A stretch of 64,000 nucleotides of DNA, taken from contig NZ_CP071872.1 of the NCBI RefSeq assembly GCF_022647665.1, positions 6,758,001 to 6,822,000 on the forward strand, given 5' to 3'. A program made the translations under genes and the position numbers. The stretch comes from Streptomyces formicae (GTDB lineage Bacteria; Actinomycetota; Actinomycetes; Streptomycetales; Streptomycetaceae). The notes beneath the pieces were generated by a model. It saw only the letters and a list, made by a program, of their open reading frames with translations, was not told where the DNA came from and did not search any database. Positions 23,380 to 32,804 of the stretch are shown in pieces; within the stretch, counting starts at the first letter, position 1, and each line of letters opens with the position of its first letter.

Positions 23380-24234
23380 TCAGGCACTGACCTCGGAGTG
23401 CACCGGGACCGGTGGCCGAACGCCCGTGAGTGACTCCGCGCGAGCGAGAAGGCGCGGGGCCAGGTCCGGGTACCAGCCACGGGCTACGGCTTGCAGCATC
23501 TCCGCCAGGGCCGCGAGCTCTCCAACCCGGCCGGCTGGGGTGTCCAGGACGGAAGCGAACTCCAGCCGGATACGGTCCGCCACGTCGGGAACGAGCAGGC
23601 TATTGGCGTGGAGGAGCCCCGCGTCATAGCCGAAGGGCACCAGGCCCCAACGCTCCCAGTCCAGCAGGGTCAGGGGCATGGTCGTGAGGTTGCCCCAGTG
23701 CAGGTCACCGTGACCGGTCACCCGCTCCACCTCGGCAGGGGCGGGGACGCCGAGGAACTGGGGGAAGGCACGCTCCATCCACCCGTCCCGGACGGTGACC
23801 TTCACACCCTCCGCCTGTGCGAGCAGGTCAAGGGCTCGACGCAGGCCGCCCCACCACTCATCCGGCAACCCCGGGTCGTGGTCGATGTCGGCTCGGTCCG
23901 GGGACACCACGGGTTGCGTGACGTAGTCGAGGACTTCGGCCTCGAAGGCCCACTCGTCGTCAGTCCAGTCGTGCACCTCGTACAGGCGCGGGCGCGGGAC
24001 AGCGTCGGGCACGAGCAGGGAGGCCCCCACGATGCCCTCCCCCTGCTTCCTGCCCGCGTTGCGCTTCGCCGTGCGGCCTACCCGTAGCCACCGGTCTCCT
24101 GCCCGGCGTCCGAGGGTGACGCCGAGGAACCCCCATGCCAGCGGACCCGAGCACGTGAGCCCCAGCGCCTTGGCTGCCCGATCGTGAGCAGCCTCCATCA
24201 GGGCCTGCACGTCCTCATTCAGCGGCGAGTTCAT
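23380..24234 (-). CDS. APH-fold phosphotransferase, last gene of the peptide-like operon
   Basis: 284 residues. The aminoglycoside-phosphotransferase catalytic loop HGDLHWGN spans residues 175-182 (catalytic Asp177) and the metal-binding Asp192 is in LTLLDWERWG. An N-terminal lobe with conserved LGRRAGDRWLRVGRTAKRN supplies the ATP part. ATG 24234 overlaps the stop of the aldo/keto reductase by 20 bases, so translation is coupled. APH-fold enzymes phosphorylate small molecules, but also act on Ser/Thr of precursor peptides in thioamitide and class V lanthipeptide pathways. With the oxygenase and the small ORFs upstream, a peptide substrate is possible; antibiotic resistance is the simpler alternative. 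Confidence 0.85.
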   Translation of the reverse strand: MNSPLNEDVQALMEAAHDRAAKALGLTCSGPLAWGFLGVTLGRRAGDRWLRVGRTAKRNAGRKQGEGIVGASLLVPDAVPRPRLYEVHDWTDDEWAFEAEVLDYVTQPVVSPDRADIDHDPGLPDEWWGGLRRALDLLAQAEGVKVTVRDGWMERAFPQFLGVPAPAEVERVTGHGDLHWGNLTTMPLTLLDWERWGLVPFGYDAGLLHANSLLVPDVADRIRLEFASVLDTPAGRVGELAALAEMLQAVARGWYPDLAPRLLARAESLTGVRPPVPVHSEVSA

Positions 24235-25120
24235 CGGTCACCCTCCTCAGTTCTTCGCCCGTCAGTGGCGCAGCCAGAGCCTTGGCCGCATCGTCCCAGT
24301 GTTCGCGGGTGCTCGCGGAAGTCAGGACGACATCGAGGTGGGGGCACGATCCAGCAGCCAGCAGGGCAGCGGCTGCGGCCGACAGGCCGGGGCGGATGAG
24401 GTTCACCAGTTCGGGTGTCATGGCATCCAGGAGTTCGCCGCCGTGCAGGGGTGCGGAGCCGAAGGTGATCAGCCCAGCGTCCTTCGCTTGCACCAGCGGC
24501 CCACCCCCGTTCAGGGCCTGCGTGATCGGATCGTCCATGATCAGGCTCACGGGCATCTGCAAGCCCGTGAAGTGAGGCTCGGCGGAACCCGCCGCCTCCC
24601 GCGCCAGCGCGAGAAGCTCGGGCACGCTGAACGCTCCCGACCGCAGTCCGGACCAGGTGGCGACGCCGTACCCGCCGATCCGGCCTGCATGGGCGAACTC
24701 TTCCAGCGCGGCGAAGGCTTCGCGCACGCGACAATGCAGAGCGGCACGGTCAAGGCCGTGCCCGTGGTGCTCCGGGTTGTGCACGAACACCAGGTCCACG
24801 CGGCCGAGCGCGGCCAACGAGCGCTCCGTCTGCCAGCGGACGAAGCCCCGTTCAAGGCTGTGCCTGTTGGTCGCCTCTTCCTGGGCGAGCACGCCCGCAG
24901 CCAGGGCGGTGCGGCCTTGTTCCTCCGTGAAGAACCCCGTCTTCGTGGCTACCCGCACGGTCGGGTACTCCCCGAGAACCGGGAGCAACTCCTCATGCGC
25001 CCGCCCACGGGCGTAGTTGGGTGCCGTGTCTACCCACGGGCTACCGGCAGCCAGGGCGGTGCGTGCCGCCTGGCTGACGGCACGCACGCGGTATGTCCCC
25101 AGGGACAGCGCGGCGGTCAC
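24215..25120 (-). CDS. Aldo/keto reductase
   Basis: 301 residues from GTG 25120. The active-site tetrad is complete: Asp31 and Tyr36 in VDTAPNYARG, Lys60 in RVATKTGFF, His114 in DLVFVHNPEHHG. A (beta/alpha)8 barrel follows, and the C-terminal NADPH-binding part is LDVVLTSASTREHWDDAAKA. Its GTG overlaps the oxygenase stop (GTGA), and the stop overlaps the kinase ATG, so all three form a tightly coupled unit. Members reduce carbonyls with NADPH; the substrate here is unknown. In a peptide-modifying unit it could reduce an oxidised side chain produced by the oxygenase. Confidence 0.9.
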   Translation of the reverse strand: MTAALSLGTYRVRAVSQAARTALAAGSPWVDTAPNYARGRAHEELLPVLGEYPTVRVATKTGFFTEEQGRTALAAGVLAQEEATNRHSLERGFVRWQTERSLAALGRVDLVFVHNPEHHGHGLDRAALHCRVREAFAALEEFAHAGRIGGYGVATWSGLRSGAFSVPELLALAREAAGSAEPHFTGLQMPVSLIMDDPITQALNGGGPLVQAKDAGLITFGSAPLHGGELLDAMTPELVNLIRPGLSAAAAALLAAGSCPHLDVVLTSASTREHWDDAAKALAAPLTGEELRRVTDELAAE

Positions 25121-26304
25121 AGCGCGGTCCCCACGACTGCGACGGCATGGCCGTCGATGAGGACGGAGACCAGTTCGGCCACGTCCTTGACCTCCAGTCC
25201 GGCGGAGTCGGCCATCTCGCCGAGCGTGGTCGGCTGGTTGGTCAGCAGCGTGCCCAGCGCGGGCGCTGCGGACTCGGCGAAGTCCCAGGCGGTACCGGCT
25301 GCCGAGAGGGTGACCGTGCCCTGTGCGCGGTTCGGCGTCAGGCGACCCCTCGGAGCCGTGAGCTTGACCGTGATCTCCCTCCGTGCGGGGAGCCCGTCCA
25401 CGTAAGGCAGCGAGGGAATCGCGTGGCCCAGGTCGGTCGTGTCGATCGACTCCGCCCACCGCTCCACAAGGCGGGGGTCCGCCATCATGTCGGCCACCTC
25501 ACGGCGCATGGCGGCGACGAAGTCCGACTGTTCCGCCAGCGAGCCGAAGCGCGGAATGTCCCTGCGCAGCGCGAGGGACGCCCGAAGCTGATCGACGACC
25601 CAGAGCAGCAGGTCGGCCCCTGTGTGCGGGACCATGCCGAACGTGAGGTGAAGGGATTCTGTCCCTTGGTCAGCGGTGACCGCGTGCCACCAGCCGCGCG
25701 GTAGGTAGAGCACGTCACCGGGGGACAGAACGAGGTCCGCCACCGGGTCGCCTTCCGGCTCCTCGGGCGACTCCACGTCCCGGAAGGTGGGTGCCTCACG
25801 GGTCATCCCGTACAAGCGCCACCGCTTCGAGCCGTGCAACTGGACCACGACGACATCGTGGTCGTCCCAGTGTCGGCCGAAGCCCTCTCGCTCGGTCCAC
25901 GAGGCGTACACGTTGGCCTGTACGGAAGTCCCGAGGAAGCGTTCCAGCCCCTCGGCTGCCCCGCCCACGGCGGGGTGGATCTTCTCCACCGCATCGAGGA
26001 CCAGCGACGCCCCGTCTCTGAGCTGGGCGTGGAAGTCGGACGGTTGGATGCGGGACCAGGTGACCGCGCGGCGGTTCGTGGTCGGGATCGCGTAGCGGTG
26101 AAGGGGAACCAACTCGCCGTCGACGGACAGGCGCAGCCGGGGCGGCTCCAGCCGTTGTGTGGCGATGATCCGGTTCAGGTCGTCCCAGGAGAACAGGCCC
26201 GCCGTGTCGGCGGTGCCGGGGAAGTGCGCGTAGGAGCGCTGGTACGTCTGGGCGAGGAACGTGTCCCCGCCCAGACGCCCCGCCCACGAGGCTGCATCAA
26301 GCAT
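25117..26304 (-). CDS. JmjC/cupin-type Fe(II)/2-oxoglutarate oxygenase
   Basis: 395 residues from ATG 26304, 14 bases after the stop of the 45-residue ORF. The cupin_4/JmjC core is visible: FGRHWDDHDVVVVQLHGSKR with iron ligands His145 and Asp147, GDVLYLPRGWWHAVTAD with His207, and an N-terminal YQRSYAHFPGTADTAGLFSW. The C-terminal part (residues about 320-395) is a winged-helix segment like those of ribosomal-protein and peptide hydroxylases (ROXA/YcfD type). These enzymes hydroxylate Arg, His or Asn in proteins. JmjC enzymes also hydroxylate precursor peptides in some RiPP pathways. Location next to a tiny gene with a strong ribosome site makes the small ORF product a candidate substrate. 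Confidence 0.87.
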   Translation of the reverse strand: MLDAASWAGRLGGDTFLAQTYQRSYAHFPGTADTAGLFSWDDLNRIIATQRLEPPRLRLSVDGELVPLHRYAIPTTNRRAVTWSRIQPSDFHAQLRDGASLVLDAVEKIHPAVGGAAEGLERFLGTSVQANVYASWTEREGFGRHWDDHDVVVVQLHGSKRWRLYGMTREAPTFRDVESPEEPEGDPVADLVLSPGDVLYLPRGWWHAVTADQGTESLHLTFGMVPHTGADLLLWVVDQLRASLALRRDIPRFGSLAEQSDFVAAMRREVADMMADPRLVERWAESIDTTDLGHAIPSLPYVDGLPARREITVKLTAPRGRLTPNRAQGTVTLSAAGTAWDFAESAAPALGTLLTNQPTTLGEMADSAGLEVKDVAELVSVLIDGHAVAVVGTAL

Positions 26305-26318
26305 CGTGGGCAACCCCG

Positions 26319-26456
26319 CTAGTCGTTGCCGTCGGAACGGCCACTGCTGACGTCGGACTCCTGCTCGGCACGGGTGCGCGCGGCCACGATCTTCCGCTTC
26401 GCGACGAGCAGTCCACCCCCCTCGGGGGCGACCGAACCGGTGTTCTCTTCCACCAT
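26319..26456 (-). CDS. 45-residue peptide gene, candidate modified-peptide precursor
   Basis: ATG 26456 with AGAGAGG six bases upstream, stop TAG at 26319, 14 bases before the oxygenase start. The peptide has an acidic N-terminus (VEENTGSVAPEGGG), a short basic hydrophobic middle (LLVAKRKIVAARTRAEQ) and a hydrophilic Ser/Asp-rich end (SDVSSGRSDGND). No signal peptide, no membrane helix, no Cys. The GGG after residue 12 could be a leader cut site. I know no family with this sequence. Its strong ribosome site and coupling to three enzymes argue that it is real and related to them; small regulatory protein is the other reading. Confidence 0.55.
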   Translation of the reverse strand: MVEENTGSVAPEGGGLLVAKRKIVAARTRAEQESDVSSGRSDGND

Positions 26457-26534
26457 CGGACTTACCTCTCTCTTCTCGGGAACTCCCGCCAGGAATCCGG
26501 CAGGAAGCAAAGGGGACAGCGGCGAGTGAGGCGG

Positions 26535-26654
26535 TTACCGGATCGCAAGGGTTCCGGCGAGAAACATGGCCAGGCCGCCGAGGATCATCGCTAGGTAGAG
26601 CGGACCTGCGTACCGGCCGAAGTGCCGAAGTACCCACCGCCCTAAGCCGGACAT
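26535..26654 (-). CDS. 39-residue single-helix membrane peptide
   Basis: ATG 26654 overlaps the stop of the 57-residue ORF by one base (TGATG). A basic amphipathic start (GLGRWVLRHFGRYAG) leads into one strong transmembrane helix, PLYLAMILGGLAMFLAGTLA, and ends with IR. Probably an inner-membrane micropeptide. It lies 78 bases before the 45-residue ORF in the same direction. It could act in export or immunity of a peptide product, or as a holin-like toxin. No homologue is recognised. Confidence 0.5.
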   Translation of the reverse strand: MSGLGRWVLRHFGRYAGPLYLAMILGGLAMFLAGTLAIR

Positions 26655-26827
26655 CACGCCAACCCCGGCGGGGTCAGCCGCCCCGTGCAGTGAGCGCAAC
26701 CGCACGGCGGGTACTTGGTCGGCGAACCCAAGATCACTGCTTTGCGCGGGTCTACGTTCACCGTGCGCACCGGGCCGTACGTCCGGCCGCTGTCGTGTGA
26801 CACCCGCAGAGTCATGCGCCCGGTCAT
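26654..26827 (-). CDS. 57-residue protein with CxCxxC motif
   Basis: ATG 26827 overlaps the stop of the preceding 33-residue ORF (ATGA). The protein reads MTLRVSHDSGRTYGPVRTV, then a Pro/Cys motif YPPCGCAHCTGR near the C-terminus, which could bind zinc or iron. The SGRTYGP here resembles RRTFGPDDGV in the 33-residue ORF, so the two may be fragments of one protein separated by a frame change. I recall similar small proteins in Streptomyces next to XRE/DUF5753 regulators, without function. Confidence 0.5.
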   Translation of the reverse strand: MTGRMTLRVSHDSGRTYGPVRTVNVDPRKAVILGSPTKYPPCGCAHCTGRLTPPGLA

Positions 26828-26925
26828 GACCGCACGCCATCGTCAGGGCCGAACGTCCGGCGGTACTCCAGCCCCCGGCCCACGCCGACGTGTACCCACA
26901 TTTCGTTTCGCTCGGTCGCTGTCAT
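26824..26925 (-). CDS. 33-residue ORF coupled to the 57-residue gene
   Basis: ATG 26925 to TGA 26824; ends in a 4-base ATGA overlap with the next ORF. It reads TATERNEMWVHVGVGRG then LEYRRTFGPDDGVRS. No clear ribosome site precedes it. Support is only the overlap, the normal codon use and the matching style of the 57-residue protein; a single gene with one frameshift at 26824-26827 is an alternative. Confidence 0.4.
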   Translation of the reverse strand: MTATERNEMWVHVGVGRGLEYRRTFGPDDGVRS

Positions 26926-26987
26926 GGGGGAAATGATTGACCTGGAAAGCGGCGGCTGTGTAGTTCTTTCCCGTCATGGACTAAAGA

Positions 26988-27821
26988 TCATGAACGGCAG
27001 GCAGCTGACCATGACACCAATAGGGCCCTGGCTTCCTCATCGAAAAGCGCATAGCCCTCCAGCGTGGAGAACAAATCCAGGTGCATTTCGATGTCTCTTG
27101 GATCTCTCAGGATCACGACACCGGTGGTGTTCTCAACGGTGGCCAGGGTGTTGTCGTAGACGGTGAACGTGTCCATCGGAGCCATCGGCTTGCATCCCGC
27201 TATCGGGATGATGCCGAGTTTCACATTCGCCAGGTGGGTCAGCGAAGCCAGCCGGTCAATCTGCAACGCCATCGCAGTCGGGGGCAGGAGTGGCCACCTG
27301 ACAGCCTGCTCGGTGAGGATGAAAGTGAACCGCTTCGTCGTGTCGTAAAGAACTTCCTGCCGCTCCAGCTTCCTCGCGATCGTCTTAGTGACATCGGCGG
27401 GAGAGTGGGCAAGGCTGGCCCTAATGTAATCGGGCGTGGACAGGAGCCCGGTAATCATCGACAGCAGAAAGAAACGGAACTCCGTAGACGATGATTCCAG
27501 GGCGGCAAGTTCGGTCTGCTTCTTCTCTAGCCCTCTCCGGCGAAGCGAGCGAAGGTCTTGCCACTCGGTGTTAGCCAGTCTCGCGAGGGCAATCACCTCC
27601 TCGATGACCTCGGGCGGAGCAACGACAGCCCGGAGGATTCTTTCCAGGTCGAGCAGGCTTGGCAGGACTTTCCCGTTCTCGATCCGACTGATCTTCGATT
27701 GGGACATGTTGCAACGCCGAGCGAGCCGGTCCCCAGTGAGGCCGGCTCGCTTGCGCAGTTCTTTCAGCAGGGCCGCCAGTTCCTGCTTTGGCTGCCCCAA
27801 CTGTTCAGGGTCGAACGTCAC
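26988..27821 (-). CDS. XRE-family regulator with DUF5753 domain (Scr1-like)
   Basis: 277 residues from GTG 27821. Helix-turn-helix at about 14-70: LLKELRKRAGLTGDRLARRC, MSQSKISRIENGKVLPSLLD. The remaining 200 residues are the DUF5753 effector/dimerisation domain (LLSTPDYIRASL, RQEVLYDTTKRFTFILTEQA, LGIIPI, VILRDPRDIEMHL). Such proteins are abundant in Streptomyces, usually as pairs with a small DUF397 or DUF6879 protein, and regulate development and secondary metabolism. The start overlaps the DUF6879 stop by 17 bases. It is encoded directly upstream of the small-ORF and enzyme run on the same strand and is the likely regulator of it. Confidence 0.92.
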   Translation of the reverse strand: MTFDPEQLGQPKQELAALLKELRKRAGLTGDRLARRCNMSQSKISRIENGKVLPSLLDLERILRAVVAPPEVIEEVIALARLANTEWQDLRSLRRRGLEKKQTELAALESSSTEFRFFLLSMITGLLSTPDYIRASLAHSPADVTKTIARKLERQEVLYDTTKRFTFILTEQAVRWPLLPPTAMALQIDRLASLTHLANVKLGIIPIAGCKPMAPMDTFTVYDNTLATVENTTGVVILRDPRDIEMHLDLFSTLEGYALFDEEARALLVSWSAACRS

Positions 27822-28329
27822 CGCTCACGTACTCCAGGAATGGAACCGACTCGGCAACAGCAATCCGCTTCCACTGTCGGTATGACTCCGGGTCACCCTC
27901 GTACAGTTCCCGATTGATCTGGGTTCCGTCCGCCCGGTAATTCATCAGGACTACCTTGGACTCATCGAACATCCAAAAGTCCTGATCCGGCAGTCCGGGG
28001 TTTTCACGGTCGGTGACGTCCAGAATACGGATGTCTTCGCCGACCTTGACGTGATGCCGGTAGTAGTACTCGAACTCGAACCGGAGGTAATCCGAGAGCG
28101 GGCGCGTCACGACATGGACCCTGCCGACACTCTTTCCTTCCAAGGTCCATTGCCGGACCTCGTCCATCCAGCCCGAGGCGTAATCGTCGGGCGACTTCTC
28201 CCCGGCGAGAAAGCGCTTCAACTTCTCCGCTTCCTGGGGCATGGTGTAGACAGGCAGCGTCTCCAGCCGCCACGCCTCTCGCTCCATGGAATCGAAGCAG
28301 TCATTCCACGCGTCACCATCCAAGTGCAC
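27805..28329 (-). CDS. DUF6879 family protein
   Basis: 174 residues, with GTG 28329 chosen because it overlaps the stop of the preceding small gene; a TTG slightly downstream is possible. Conserved signature: EREAWRLETLPVYTMPQEAE, YASGWMDEVRQWTLEGKSVG, VHVVTRPLSDYLRFEFEYYY, DFWMFDESKVVLMNYRADGT and a C-terminal FLEYV. These proteins occur next to XRE/DUF5753 regulators in actinobacteria and are proposed to act with them, toxin-antitoxin style or as partners; the mechanism is not established to my knowledge. Confidence 0.85.
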   Translation of the reverse strand: MHLDGDAWNDCFDSMEREAWRLETLPVYTMPQEAEKLKRFLAGEKSPDDYASGWMDEVRQWTLEGKSVGRVHVVTRPLSDYLRFEFEYYYRHHVKVGEDIRILDVTDRENPGLPDQDFWMFDESKVVLMNYRADGTQINRELYEGDPESYRQWKRIAVAESVPFLEYVSGDVRP

Positions 28330-28522
28330 GGATTGCCTCCCTGAGAACCGACTCCGGGATTTCCACGAGCCCTTCCCCGGTAGGCGGGGTGAAGGCATCG
28401 GACACGTCGCCCTGCACGACGAACGATCCGGTCGCCGTGCGGTACACGTTCGGGCAGTCCTTCTCTCCGCACTCGCCGTTGCCGTTGCCCGTGAGCCGGG
28501 TGAGTGCCGAACGTTCGGACAT
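28313..28522 (-). CDS. 69-residue acidic protein with CxxxDC motif, start of the regulator trio
   Basis: 69 residues from ATG 28522, overlapping the next gene by 17 bases. The middle reads GECGEKDCPNVYRTATGSFV then VQGDVSDAF, and the end is LVEIPESVLREAIRAL. Small proteins of this look, with an ExxDCPxVY segment, commonly lead DUF6879-XRE groups in Streptomyces. No catalytic feature. It is the first gene of the regulator trio, and no gene lies between its start and the att-proximal ORF, so a promoter should be in 28523-28786. Confidence 0.65.
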   Translation of the reverse strand: MSERSALTRLTGNGNGECGEKDCPNVYRTATGSFVVQGDVSDAFTPPTGEGLVEIPESVLREAIRALGW

Positions 28523-28786
28523 GCCAAACCCCCTTGCTCTGGCCCCGATTGGGCCGCCTGCCCAACGACGTTAGAGGGGGTGGCGTACCGCGTCTATGCG
28601 TGAACGCGACTATGCGCGTTCTTGCATAAACCCGTGCGGCGGGCCTGTGCGGGCCTGTGCCTGGCGATCCGGGCTAGGGGGTAGCAGGGCGCGGCGCGGG
28701 CCTACGGGCCGCTCACGCGGCCTCTGGGCGGCTCCACGAGCACAAGCAAGAGGCGGCCGGACTTGCTGCCCGACCGCCTGTCACTG

Positions 28787-28975
28787 CTACACCCACTCGA
28801 CCGCCGAGACGATGCCCGAGTCTCGCCGAGGAGCAGGGAGCGGCGTACGCCGCGAGGGGCGAGGAGCCTGCTCACGCTCCTTTGTTCCGAGCCCTCGGAG
28901 GATCTCGGCACGCTCCGCCTCGGTCATGTCAGCGAGCGTCTCAGCCATCCTCCGGACGGCATCGCCGCTGGTCAC
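28787..28975 (-). CDS. Small att-proximal ORF of island 2 (candidate recombination directionality factor)
   Basis: 62 residues from GTG 28975, which starts two bases after the TIGR03960 stop codon. The first half is helical and charged (AVRRMAETLADMTEAERAEI), the second half basic and Pro-rich, ending SRRTPLPAPRRDSGIVSAVE-WV, like the island 1 ORF at 15128-15292. Position at the island's right end beside the att site, opposite the integrase, suits an accessory recombination protein, but it shows no known excisionase fold. It could also simply be co-transcribed with the radical SAM gene. A GC-rich imperfect hairpin at about 28751-28777 may end it. Confidence 0.55.
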   Translation of the reverse strand: MTSGDAVRRMAETLADMTEAERAEILRGLGTKEREQAPRPSRRTPLPAPRRDSGIVSAVEWV

Positions 28976-28977
28976 GG

Positions 28978-30903
<1,926 letters not shown>

Positions 30904-30992
30904 CTCTCAGCGACTTTCGTGGGCTGGCGAAGGGGCGACTCTCAAGCGTAACCCGATCGCGGGGTGCCCCTTGGCCCGTACGGCGGCCGCGG

Positions 30993-32588
30993 TCAGCCCG
31001 CCAGGGCCTGCCGGAGGGCGGGCCGGGAGGCGTTCTCCCAGACGCCCGGCAGCTCACGCTCCCGGTCGGCGGCCGACGCTTCCTCGTGGCCGAACAGAAG
31101 TCCCCAGGTGAACGCGGTCTCGCCGGCCGCGTGGGCCTGGATCCCGAGGTCGCGGATGGTGTCACGGGCGACGACGCTGTCCTGGTGGTCGCCGAGGACC
31201 GTCTGGACGGCCTTCATGGCCTTGGCGAACCGTTTGGCCGGCTTGCCGAGGGCGGGGGTGGCCGCCTCGGCCGCGTACCGGGCGCGCTTGGCGGCCTTGC
31301 GGGCGTCGTGCATGGCGGTGTCGCGGTCATGGCCGGCGGGGAGGCCGAGGGCGTGGTCGACGCGGGCCGAGAGACGGCCGTAGTCCTTGATCACGGCCTT
31401 GGGCAGGGCGTCGGCGGGCCCGGCGGTGGCGTCCTTGAGCAGCGGCGGAGCGTCGAGGAGCGCGTCGAGGGAGTCGAGCAGGGCGAGATAGCGGTCGGTG
31501 TCGAGTACGGCGACGGAGCGGCGCCGCGCGTCGGCGCGGTGCGCGGTGGCCCAGATCCGCAGCCTGCCGCGGACGGGCCCGAGGACCAGCGTCCTGGGCA
31601 GGGCGTCGATGCGGTCGCGCAGCCGTTCGGCGAGGACCTCCTGGTCCCGGGCGGCCCCGAGCTCACCGGCGAGCCACTTGAGCTCGTCGCCGAGCGGGTC
31701 GGTGACGCCGCGGTCGACGACCTTGCGGAAGGTCTTGAAGGCGCTGCGCATCCGGCGGGTGGCGACGCGCATCTGGTGGACGGCGTCGGGCAGGTCGCGG
31801 CGTACGGCGGGGTCCAGCGCGATGATGGCGTCCCGCTGCTCCCTGAGATACGCGAGCACGTATTCACCGGCGTCCTTGGGACCGAGCCGCGCGCCACTGT
31901 CCCGGACGGCCTTCGCGGCCTTCGCCGCCTTGGGAGCCTTCTCCGCCTTGGCTCCGGTGGCCTCGCCCTCCGTGGGCTGCGGCACGGCGGGCCCCGTCTC
32001 CTCCAGCGCCCGAGCGAGCTTCGACGTCGCGGCGGAAGGGCTGAGGCCCGCCTTGCGGAGCTGCTTGTCCACGGCGTCCAGGATCGCCGGGTCGGCGTCG
32101 TCGGCCAGCTCGACCTCGATCTCGGTCCAGGAGGCGGTGCCGCCGCCGTCGGTGAGACGCTCGGCCCGTACGGAGTCGACGGACAGCTCGGCGAGGAGCT
32201 CGCCCTGCTCGTCCAGGAGGTGGTGGATGTCGCGCGAGGAGAGCAGGCGGACGACGGGGACGAGTTCGGCGCCGCGCGTGCGGGAGCGTACGAGTCCGGC
32301 GAACGCGCGCGGCAGGGCGTCGGAGAGCGGGGAGCGGATCTCGTCGCGGATGCCGGCGGAGACCGGGAACTTCAGGTGCCAGCCCTCGTCGCCGCCGCCC
32401 GTGCGCCGCCGCAGGGTGATCCCGTCGGCGGCGAGACGCAGCCCCGTGGTGTCGTGGTACACGGCGTCCAGCTCGGCCACGCCCTTGCCGACGATGTCGC
32501 CGACCCCGGGCACGCCGGTCAGGTCGGGCAGCTCGGTGTCGGTGCCGGCTTCGTACTTCCGCTCGATCTCTCGCTTCGTGTCCGCCAT
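30993..32588 (-). CDS. CYTH and CHAD domain protein
   Basis: 531 residues from ATG 32588. The N-terminal CYTH domain (about 5-200) begins with the ExExK signature EIERKYE and contains HLKFPV and ELSVDSVRAER, the triphosphate-tunnel pattern. An Ala/Lys-rich linker (about 200-240) leads to a CHAD domain of two four-helix repeats rich in His, Arg and Lys (VHQMRVATRRMRSAFKTFRK, VIKDYGRLSARVDHALG). CHAD domains bind polyphosphate; CYTH domains hydrolyse or bind triphosphorylated compounds. It is commonly encoded near the mre/rod cluster in Streptomyces. No obvious damage; the IS630 and MITE-like insertions lie upstream of it. Confidence 0.92.
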   Translation of the reverse strand: MADTKREIERKYEAGTDTELPDLTGVPGVGDIVGKGVAELDAVYHDTTGLRLAADGITLRRRTGGGDEGWHLKFPVSAGIRDEIRSPLSDALPRAFAGLVRSRTRGAELVPVVRLLSSRDIHHLLDEQGELLAELSVDSVRAERLTDGGGTASWTEIEVELADDADPAILDAVDKQLRKAGLSPSAATSKLARALEETGPAVPQPTEGEATGAKAEKAPKAAKAAKAVRDSGARLGPKDAGEYVLAYLREQRDAIIALDPAVRRDLPDAVHQMRVATRRMRSAFKTFRKVVDRGVTDPLGDELKWLAGELGAARDQEVLAERLRDRIDALPRTLVLGPVRGRLRIWATAHRADARRRSVAVLDTDRYLALLDSLDALLDAPPLLKDATAGPADALPKAVIKDYGRLSARVDHALGLPAGHDRDTAMHDARKAAKRARYAAEAATPALGKPAKRFAKAMKAVQTVLGDHQDSVVARDTIRDLGIQAHAAGETAFTWGLLFGHEEASAADRERELPGVWENASRPALRQALAG

Positions 32589-32642
32589 GAACCGAATCTA
32601 GACGCCCGGACCGCGTACGTCAGTACGGAACGGACACAACCC

Positions 32643-32804
32643 AGGGGGTGTCCGGCGGATCAGGCTGGATCAGCGAGCGGCGTCGTGCGGCTTCGGATCC
32701 AAGGCGGAGGAAGGAGTCGACGCGGAGCGTCGGCGACTGACGACAACGCAGGAGACGGAGTCGCAGGGCGTTGCGAGCCCAGCAAGATCCGCCGGACACC
32801 CCCT
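32643..32804. repeat. 162-bp MITE-like element with 19-bp perfect terminal inverted repeats
   Basis: Left end AGGGGGTGTCCGGCGGATC (32643-32661); the same 19 bases appear inverted at 32786-32804. The 124-base interior is GC-rich and encodes nothing. The right end abuts the TA at which the IS630-family element inserted. The same motif, TAGGGGGTGTCCGGC read on the minus strand, occurs at the stop codon of the histidine kinase gene (42980-42994). It is non-autonomous and probably mobilised by a transposase elsewhere. Confidence 0.7.
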
